Source: an uncultured Methanomassiliicoccales archaeon (GTDB taxonomy: Archaea; Thermoplasmatota; Thermoplasmata; SG8-5). Taken from it: a stretch of 19,694 nt of DNA. Where the stretch lies: positions 1 through 19,694 of the forward strand of contig CALKWP010000054.1 of the NCBI GenBank assembly GCA_938004075.1, in the 5' to 3' direction. Below the pieces are notes generated by a model. It made no database searches. It was not told the DNA's origin and worked only from the letters and a program-made list of their open reading frames with translations. Made by a program: the position numbers and the translations under genes. Below, one piece after another: positions 14,579 through 19,694 of the stretch. How positions within the stretch are numbered: position 1 is the first letter of the stretch; each line of letters starts with the position of its first letter.

Positions 14579-15998
14579 TCCACTTGGAACCGCCGCCGGT
14601 CATAAATATCTGAATTTCGCCTTTGTTCAATTCTTTGCCTTCGACCATAGCCTTGAAATTCTTTCTGTAGATATCTAATTGGGATGTGTCAAGGATACCC
14701 AGTTCATCAAATCGCTTGCCAATAATATCCTCAATTCTCTTTTCCATGAGCCCTGCAGTGGCATTATTGCATTCAATAATCCTCCCTTCATTGCCCAGAA
14801 TCACAATGGCTTCCGGGGAATTCTCAAACAGGCTGCGATATTTTTCCTCGCTTGCGATAAGTGCGTTCTCGGCTCTCCTTCTCTCGGTTATATCAGTGAC
14901 CATTCCTAGAACATGGTAATTATCGCTCATCTTCATCTGGTTGTACCTTATTTCCAGAAGGTGGTAGGTCCCATCCTTCGCCATCACCCGGATCTCGCAG
15001 GATGAATGTTCTCCGCCCATCGCCCTGAGAAATGCGTCAGCGGCTGCTTTGGCATCATCTGGGTGCTTGAACGTCCCGGCCTTTTTCCCAATCCATTCTT
15101 TCGGGTCATAGCCCAGTATCCTTCCGGAAGCGGGATTTATCAGAATGTATTTCAGGTCCTCATCTACCACGAATATTCCGTCGGTTGTGTTGTTGAAGAC
15201 CGCATCCAGCAATTCAGATTTCTCTTTGAGGCGCGCCTCATTTTCAACCTTTTCGGTCATATCAATGACAGTTCCATGAAATCCATCCAGTTTTCCTTCT
15301 TTCCATATAGGGAATGTCTGTATTTCCACGACCTTTTTCATGCCATCGGGTCTGATGATTTTATAAACTCCAGTCCTGGCAACATCGGTTCCCTTTGAAA
15401 TTGCCCTGATGTTTTTCATGGCAATTTCAAGCTCCTCTGGGTCCAATAGGTCGGAGATTTTCAGGCTCATGTGTTCATTGTCCCCGATTCCATATATCTT
15501 CCTTGCAACAGAATTGAGATAAGTCACTTCCTGCTTCATGTTCAATATGAAGAATCCGTAATTGGATTGCTCGATGAATGAACGATATTTCGTCTCGCTT
15601 GCATGGAGAAGCGCTTCGATTTTCTTCTGGTCGGTAATGTCTATGGCAGTTTCGAAACGGACATCCCTGCCATCATGCCACTTTATGATCTGATCGGTTA
15701 TGAGGAAATGTCTTCCGACGTGGGAATTGTAAAAATCCCAGACATGGGGCATTTTCGTTTTTTTGATGATATCATTTGTGCAGAAACTACATGGTTCGGA
15801 TTTTCCCTGGAGCAACTGATAACACTTCTTTCCCGCTAAGGGTTGCTTCAGCATGCTCCGCAATGATGAGTTCATGAACAGGATTTCATAGGTATCGGTA
15901 TCGCTGATGTACAAGAAATCAGGGAATTTATCCAGTATTGATTTCATCAATTGATTTTGAGCTATAAGATCATCATTCACTTGAGTGGATTTTACCAT
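14541..15998 (-). pseudogene. 5' part of the split PAS regulator: four PAS domains
   Basis: From ATG 15998 (MVKSTQVNDD) it encodes about 485 residues with four consecutive PAS domains. Each of the first three ends in a DITDQK/DMTEKV/DITERR-type motif; the fourth is cut off at KWIEVFPSIIYQNR by a stop. PAS1 contains C-x10-C-x2-C (KKCYQLLQGKSEPCSFC), a cysteine pattern seen in some redox or metal-responsive PAS domains; that role is inference. The frame is open up to 16181, but that would overlap the divergent gene and its promoter; a TATA-like TTTTAATAA about 30 bp before 15998 supports the shorter start as a leaderless transcript. Deleting one base at 14544-14549 joins it to the downstream fragment. 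Confidence 0.75.
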
Positions 15999-16095
15999 AT
16001 TGACAATGAAGATATGCGTATTTGTTATTAAAACTTTCACTGTGAAAGAATACATACATAATAAGTTTGAAATACGCCGGGACAATTCATCTGCT
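15999..16095. promoter_or_regulatory. Divergent promoter region with 15-bp perfect palindrome
   Basis: CTTTCACTGTGAAAG (16034-16048) is a perfect palindrome around a central T. On the minus strand it abuts TTTTAATAA (16025-16033), a TATA-like box about 30 bp before the PAS gene ATG at 15998, so it covers the BRE position. On the plus strand it lies about 50 bp before the GTG at 16096. This is the position expected for a regulator that controls the sensor operon, perhaps one of its own winged-helix products. Confidence 0.5.
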
Positions 16096-17634
16096 GTGAA
16101 GAAACCGAGATTCAGGAGATTCGGCATAAGCACCGGTTCAAAAGCCCAGCAAGCAAACCTGAGGTCGCTGGCCAAGGACATGGCTCAGGACCCGGGCATG
16201 CTCATTCCCGGCTGCGCGGGCAAATGCTCGAGATGCCAGTTCGACAAGGTTCTGGCAAAGCTCAGGAAGATTCAGTCTTTCAGGGACAACCCCGATGCGC
16301 TGAAGAAGCTGGCATCATCCGGAAAGCAGTTGGAAAGGGGATATGCTGTCATGTTGATTCTGGCGCAGGAGACCGCGCCAATCATGTTCGCCACCGCAAA
16401 GCTGCCGACCGGCGACGTGGGTTACACGATCCGCGGAAAGGTGAAGAAGGAAGTGCTCATAGGCCTGCAGCATTTCGATGACCCCCGGCTGAGACTCCTG
16501 GCCTATTCCGAAATCGCTCTGAAGAAGAAGCTTCACATTTATTCGCTGGATGAAGACATACTCTGCTCCGGCAGCGGCCCAAATTATCCAGCAGATCTTG
16601 TGAGCGAAATAATGGCTAGAAGCGGATACAGCCTGAAAAAGAGCCAGTCCGGTTACAGGTGCGAGCACTCCAGCGGCTCGGGGCTGGAGGTAAATATAAT
16701 ATCAGCTGGAACCGCAATCAGGATCTGTCGGGCCTGCGCATCCCGGAAGAGCAATCTTTTCACTGAGCTCACTTCAAGAGTGCTGGCAAAGCGCCCGGAA
16801 GAGGATTTCGATATCCATCTGGAGCATGACATTACTTGCAAGCTTGGCGATGGCTGCTCCCTCTCAGGCAAAGTACCCGGGTCCAGAGAACTCATTGCCA
16901 GGTACCGTTCCGGAGAATTATCAGACCTAGCCCTGATCGATGAATATCGCACAGCGGTTACAGCATCTGCCAGCAAGTCAGGGAAAGCGATATTCGTTCT
17001 CGGAGACGCGTGTTTCGAGAGCGATTTCGAGGGATTCATCAAAGCTCTCGCGCCATCCGAACTCGAGAGCGCGGCACTCAGGAGGATGTTGAAAAATGCC
17101 ACCGAACCGGTGATACTGGACGATGCGACGCCAAACTCGGTCCTCACGCTGTTCTGGGACACGCAGGGCGCAAATGCGATTCACGCGGTGATAGGGGACA
17201 AGGACCTGGCGCGCCAGATATACCTTGAGAATAGGAAGTCTGGAAAATTGCCGGCGCAGATACTCAGGGATGCGAAAGTGCAGGTGCAGAGCAAAACCGC
17301 GCTGGCAGGGCTTCCCGAATTCACAAAACTCTCGAAACTCGGCAGTTACGCTGACGATATGGCCAGAACATACAAGGCCCTAGGCAGGGAGGAAGCCCTG
17401 AGAAAGCTGACTACTGTTCAAGGGGAAACGAAAATGAAAAGCCTAATCTGCGGGTTCCTGAACGCGCTGGACTCCATGAAAGGCAAGGAATGGCAATTCA
17501 CGAAGGAAGAGCAAGATTACGGCAGGTACCTGGGAGACTTCGCAAAAGCATTGCTGGATTCAAAATCGGAGACCTACAAAGATGCGCTGAAGAACCTGCT
17601 GGACGCTGCAGGCGCAGATGATGATCTGAAGTAG
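16096..17634 (+). CDS. Conserved-looking cysteine-containing protein of unknown function
   Basis: Not recognised. From GTG 16096 (KKPRFRRFGISTG) it has 512 residues, no membrane segment and no signal peptide. A basic N-terminus leads to GCAGKCSRCQF (C40, C44, C47). Other cysteine pairs are CRAC (211, 214) and CKLGDGC (248, 254), plus single C157, C189 and C306. The pattern suggests bound metal or an iron-sulfur cluster. The C-terminal third is charged and helical (AKALLDSKSETYKDALKN). The frame is open from 15985, but the extra 37 residues (hydrophobic, FVIKTFTVKEY) overlap the divergent promoter and look untranslated. No convincing ribosome site. It diverges from the PAS operon and converges on the next gene with a 3-bp gap. 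Confidence 0.8.
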   Translation: MKKPRFRRFGISTGSKAQQANLRSLAKDMAQDPGMLIPGCAGKCSRCQFDKVLAKLRKIQSFRDNPDALKKLASSGKQLERGYAVMLILAQETAPIMFATAKLPTGDVGYTIRGKVKKEVLIGLQHFDDPRLRLLAYSEIALKKKLHIYSLDEDILCSGSGPNYPADLVSEIMARSGYSLKKSQSGYRCEHSSGSGLEVNIISAGTAIRICRACASRKSNLFTELTSRVLAKRPEEDFDIHLEHDITCKLGDGCSLSGKVPGSRELIARYRSGELSDLALIDEYRTAVTASASKSGKAIFVLGDACFESDFEGFIKALAPSELESAALRRMLKNATEPVILDDATPNSVLTLFWDTQGANAIHAVIGDKDLARQIYLENRKSGKLPAQILRDAKVQVQSKTALAGLPEFTKLSKLGSYADDMARTYKALGREEALRKLTTVQGETKMKSLICGFLNALDSMKGKEWQFTKEEQDYGRYLGDFAKALLDSKSETYKDALKNLLDAAGADDDLK

Positions 17635-17637
17635 CCC

Positions 17638-18003
17638 TTAATCGCCGATAGTTCCATCTATGACATCGAAGACTGACAGCATCTTTCTGACATCCATTTC
17701 TATGGCCTGGATGTCGTCCGCATTCGGCTGGTTTGCTTCAGAGATGTCAAGCTCATCGAATATCGGGTTATCTGGATACAGGTCCCTGGCGATCTGAACG
17801 AGCCGCCAGTATTCCTTGAATATGGGATGCACGTGGCTGTGCTTTCCCCGCTTTCCCGACCAGAAATCATCGCATTCGAAAAGCAACGCGTCGAACCTGT
17901 TCTTCAGTATGTCCTTCTCCACATCGGAATCGCCCGACCTTCTGCATGTTACCGGGATATCGGTCACAATCTCTGAACTGCTCCTGGGTCTCTTGGGTGG
18001 CAT
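17638..18003 (-). CDS. Small acidic protein of unknown function
   Basis: A 121-residue protein from ATG 18003 (MPPKRPRSSSE), with a basic, Ser/Pro-rich start and an acidic helical body: LKNRFDALLFECDDFWSGKR, HPIFKEYWRLVQIARDLYP, then an acidic tail. No family recognised. A TATA-like TTTCATATTATC (minus strand, about 18023-18034) lies about 25 bp before this ATG, indicating a leaderless transcript separate from pelota. The frame is open to 18081, but that would overlap the end of pelota and lacks support. It lies 41 bp downstream of the pelota stop. Confidence 0.7.
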   Translation of the reverse strand: MPPKRPRSSSEIVTDIPVTCRRSGDSDVEKDILKNRFDALLFECDDFWSGKRGKHSHVHPIFKEYWRLVQIARDLYPDNPIFDELDISEANQPNADDIQAIEMDVRKMLSVFDVIDGTIGD

Positions 18004-18044
18004 GATACCATATAGGTTCAACGATAATATGAAACTTTGGATGA

Positions 18045-19082
18045 TTACGACATGCGGTACCGGAGTATCGCGCCTATGCATCCGAGGGATTCCAGCTTCT
18101 TCCCTGCATCGTGATGCTCGCTGACAACAACCACGCGCGAGCCGGATGACGAGGCGCTCTCCATTATCCTCTCGAACCTGCGCTCCCTGGCTGCATTGCT
18201 TGTGACCAGGAGGGTGTCGACCGCGCCCGCGTTCGTGGCATTCGCGACCTCTTTCTCCCCGTATGCGTAAAGCCCATCCTTGCCTATCTCCGCCAGCAAT
18301 TGCTCGACCAGCCTTGTCTCAAGGCCCACTCTGGAATCCTCCAGTATCTTCGAGCCCAGCCCCTTCTTCAGGACCTCCTGGATAGCTGCAGCGCCGCTCT
18401 GCCCGCTGGATACCAGCTGCGCCTCGACGAATACCTTGGGGTGTTTCTTCCTGCCGTAATCGGCGATGCCTTCCTTGGCAAATCCCGGGCCAATAATAAT
18501 TAAAGGGCCAGGCTCACCGCAGGAGATTATGACCTGGATAATCTCGTCGAAGTATTCATTGGAATTATCTTCCTTGGAAGCGAAATATTTCCCGGAGCGG
18601 CCGGAAGAGATTGTAGCCAGCTTCTTCACGCCATACTCCCTGAGCTGCGCGACATGCGCTTCCTCGTCATCGATTGCCAGAAGCGTGACAAGGGGCTTCT
18701 CGATTTCCCTCTCCGCCCTCTCGAGTATGTCCAGCTGGTTCCGCGTCCAGACCTTCTTGATGCTCAGCGACTCGTCCAGCGTCAGGTTCAGGGTGTGATA
18801 GCAGCCGATATCCTGGGGGCCGTCCTCGATAGTGCCGTGTATCCTGAGCCAGTCAGCGAATTCATGAAACTCGGTCTTCTCGACACGGATTCCGAGGCGC
18901 ATCTTCCTCTTCTCGCCCCGCTCCGCCCTCAAAGCATCCGCCCTTGTCTCATCGCGCCTGTAAGTGAGAGCATAGACCAGGTCCCCGGTTTCCACTACAT
19001 TATAAAGGTGCCAAAGGTCATCCAGATTCTGGACCCTGAGCCTTATTTCCCCTGTATTGCGGTCCTTGTGTTCTATGCGCAA
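18045..19082 (-). CDS. pelA: mRNA surveillance protein Pelota (aPelota)
   Basis: Archaeal homologue of Pelota/Dom34. It enters the A site of stalled ribosomes and, with the aEF1-alpha GTPase and ABCE1, triggers recycling. The three-domain layout is visible: N-terminal Sm-like domain (GEIRLRVQNLDDLWHLYNVV), central domain from about residue 125 (LVTLLAIDDEEAHVAQLREY), and C-terminal eL30-like domain (VDTLLVTSNAARER, VVVVSEHHDAGKKLESLGCI). No GGQ motif, as expected, which separates it from release factor aRF1. I prefer TTG 19082 (345 residues): GGTG lies 8 nt upstream, and a TATATA box at about 19115-19120 predicts initiation near 19092, after the alternative ATG at 19109. The start remains uncertain. 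Confidence 0.93.
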   Translation of the reverse strand: MRIEHKDRNTGEIRLRVQNLDDLWHLYNVVETGDLVYALTYRRDETRADALRAERGEKRKMRLGIRVEKTEFHEFADWLRIHGTIEDGPQDIGCYHTLNLTLDESLSIKKVWTRNQLDILERAEREIEKPLVTLLAIDDEEAHVAQLREYGVKKLATISSGRSGKYFASKEDNSNEYFDEIIQVIISCGEPGPLIIIGPGFAKEGIADYGRKKHPKVFVEAQLVSSGQSGAAAIQEVLKKGLGSKILEDSRVGLETRLVEQLLAEIGKDGLYAYGEKEVANATNAGAVDTLLVTSNAARERRFERIMESASSSGSRVVVVSEHHDAGKKLESLGCIGAILRYRMS

Positions 19083-19112
19083 AGCTGAAACACCGTGCCA
19101 TCCATGCATTCC

Positions 19113-19122
19113 GGATATATGG
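19113..19122 (-). promoter_or_regulatory. TATA box for pelota
   Basis: CCATATATCC on the minus strand, centred about 25 bp before a predicted transcription start near 19092. It lies between pelota and the small membrane protein gene, implying that the two are transcribed separately or that pelota has its own promoter. Confidence 0.4.
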
Positions 19123-19137
19123 TTCTATTGGCCGGAC

Positions 19138-19257
19138 TCAGCCGACCACTAGCCCGTATACCACGAACAGGGCAAGGCAGAGCCCCAGAACCACATATTT
19201 GGCTATAATGGTCTTCCGACTGGCCTCAAGAATCTCCGAGTCTGCTGTCTCGTTCAT
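19138..19257 (-). CDS. Small tail-anchored membrane protein
   Basis: Thirty-nine residues from ATG 19257: a polar N-terminus (MNETADSEILEASRKTI) followed by one hydrophobic segment (AKYVVLGLCLALFVVYGLVV) that ends at the C-terminus. Topology is cytoplasmic N-terminus with a C-terminal anchor, as in SecG/Sec61-beta, but the size and sequence do not let me claim that. A TATATATAT box (19311-19319) predicts initiation near 19290 and a short leader, with a weak GGATGG six bases before the ATG. In-frame ATG 19299 is an alternative (53 residues). Confidence 0.55.
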   Translation of the reverse strand: MNETADSEILEASRKTIIAKYVVLGLCLALFVVYGLVVG

Positions 19258-19310
19258 GCGTTCCCATCCAAGATGGGCGCCTGGTGCGGCACCCATCCCA
19301 TCCAAGTACC

Positions 19311-19319
19311 TATATATAT
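19311..19319 (-). promoter_or_regulatory. TATA box upstream of the small membrane protein
   Basis: An uninterrupted TATATATAT followed upstream (plus-strand 19320-19331) by an AT-rich tract. Its spacing predicts a start near 19290 for the minus-strand transcript. Confidence 0.4.
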
Positions 19320-19451
19320 GTAATAATATAAAAACGTTGGGGAGGCGGAAGGGGCGCTCCATCCCGGGGTGCGTGAACCGGTACCGACCATATATTCTTC
19401 CCATCTTTTGGTGAATAGTCTGACGAAGACGCACTACAATTGGGGAACGAG

Positions 19452-19694
19452 GGATGATGGAAAAGAATCCAATGAAATATCGGCGAACAGACTACAATAG
19501 CAACTGTTAGCAATCGCTTGTTCGCCGACGCTGGCTAATACTCTGCTGATAATTGCGAAAGGCGTATTAGTCGCGATCGAGGTCTTTACCCAAATAGATT
19601 CTCTTCAATAGACCGAGAGAAGACTGATGCGCCGAAAAAGGATGATGGAAAAGAATCCAATGAAATATCGGCGAACAGACTACAATAGCAACTG
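19452..19694 (+). repeat. 55-bp direct repeat ending at the contig terminus
   Basis: Bases 19452-19506 and 19640-19694 are identical over 55 bp, offset by 188 bp, with the second copy ending exactly at the last base. Sequence between and around the copies holds inverted repeats: TCGGCGAACA/TGTTCGCCGA (19480-19489/19519-19528), CTAATAC/GTATTAG and TTCTCT/AGAGAA. An odd-length repeat ending at the contig end is what a de Bruijn assembler with k=55 leaves at an unresolved loop. The genome may therefore hold a tandem array with a 188-bp unit here. No gene is evident from 19258 to the end. Confidence 0.85.

Noticed and set aside
15985..16095. Upstream extension of the cysteine-motif protein to ATG 15985
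   Set aside because: It would cover the divergent promoter and palindrome and overlap the PAS gene start; composition is atypical compared with the remainder.
15999..16181. Upstream extension of the PAS gene to 16181
   Set aside because: It overlaps the coding region of the divergent gene, while ATG 15998 has a well-placed TATA-like box.
16213..16236. Radical SAM enzyme based on Cx3CxxC in the unknown protein
   Set aside because: No aromatic residue before the last cysteine and none of the other radical-SAM motifs are visible; a zinc or other metal site is equally possible.
1..19694. CRISPR array or defence island
   Set aside because: No regularly spaced repeats of 25-40 bp and no cas, restriction or toxin-antitoxin genes; the only long direct repeat is the 55-bp terminal one.

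Overview
This window looks like one end of an archaeal metagenomic contig, most likely euryarchaeal and plausibly Thermoplasmatota. The evidence is an archaeal-type TrpRS, an archaeal/eukaryotic-type primase small subunit (PriS), Pelota, an archaeal-style anaerobic RNR, several promoters whose TATA box sits about 25 bp from the start codon (leaderless), GGTGA-type ribosome sites at other genes, and a tRNA intron bounded by a bulge-helix-bulge motif. The lineage is inference from gene content; there is no rRNA here. Bases 1-47 are not biology but an untrimmed Illumina adapter. The last 55 bases repeat a segment 188 bp upstream, as expected where an assembly graph stopped.

Layout. 48-190: tail of a possible upstream gene and the trpS promoter. 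191-2376 (+): trpS and wecB, overlapping by 4 nt. 2382-3302 (-): nadA, divergent from priS (3430-4665, +), with TATA boxes suited to leaderless transcripts on both sides. 4666-5365: a very AT-rich gene-free stretch with small hairpins. 5366-6493 (+): a zinc-ribbon/helix-hairpin-helix protein with a duplicated C-terminal motif. 6577-7780 (-): a winged-helix protein and rlmE as an operon; inverted-repeat arms flank its TATA box. 8066-10180 (+): nrdD with a palindrome before its ribosome site. 10181-10963: tRNA-Thr(GGT) with a 33-nt intron in the D-loop, set among structured non-coding sequence.

10964-15998 (-) is the most unusual part: two adjacent, related signalling genes. The first is a multi-PAS protein ending in DUF835 and a winged helix, split by an apparent one-base frameshift. 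The second fuses a glycerol-kinase-like FGGY protein, lacking about 63 residues of its core, to PAS-PAS-DUF835-winged helix. Neither has a histidine kinase domain, so both look like one-component sensor-regulators; the second may have turned a degenerate kinase into a ligand-sensing module. They diverge from a cysteine-rich unknown protein (16096-17634, +) across a 97-bp intergenic region holding a 15-bp perfect palindrome next to the sensor operon's TATA box.

17638-19257 (-): a small acidic protein, Pelota (ribosome rescue) and a 39-residue tail-anchored membrane protein. The rest, to 19694, is non-coding with several inverted repeats. Most of the window is housekeeping (tRNA charging, NAD synthesis, priming, rRNA methylation, dNTP supply, ribosome rescue); the sensor pair is the accessory part.
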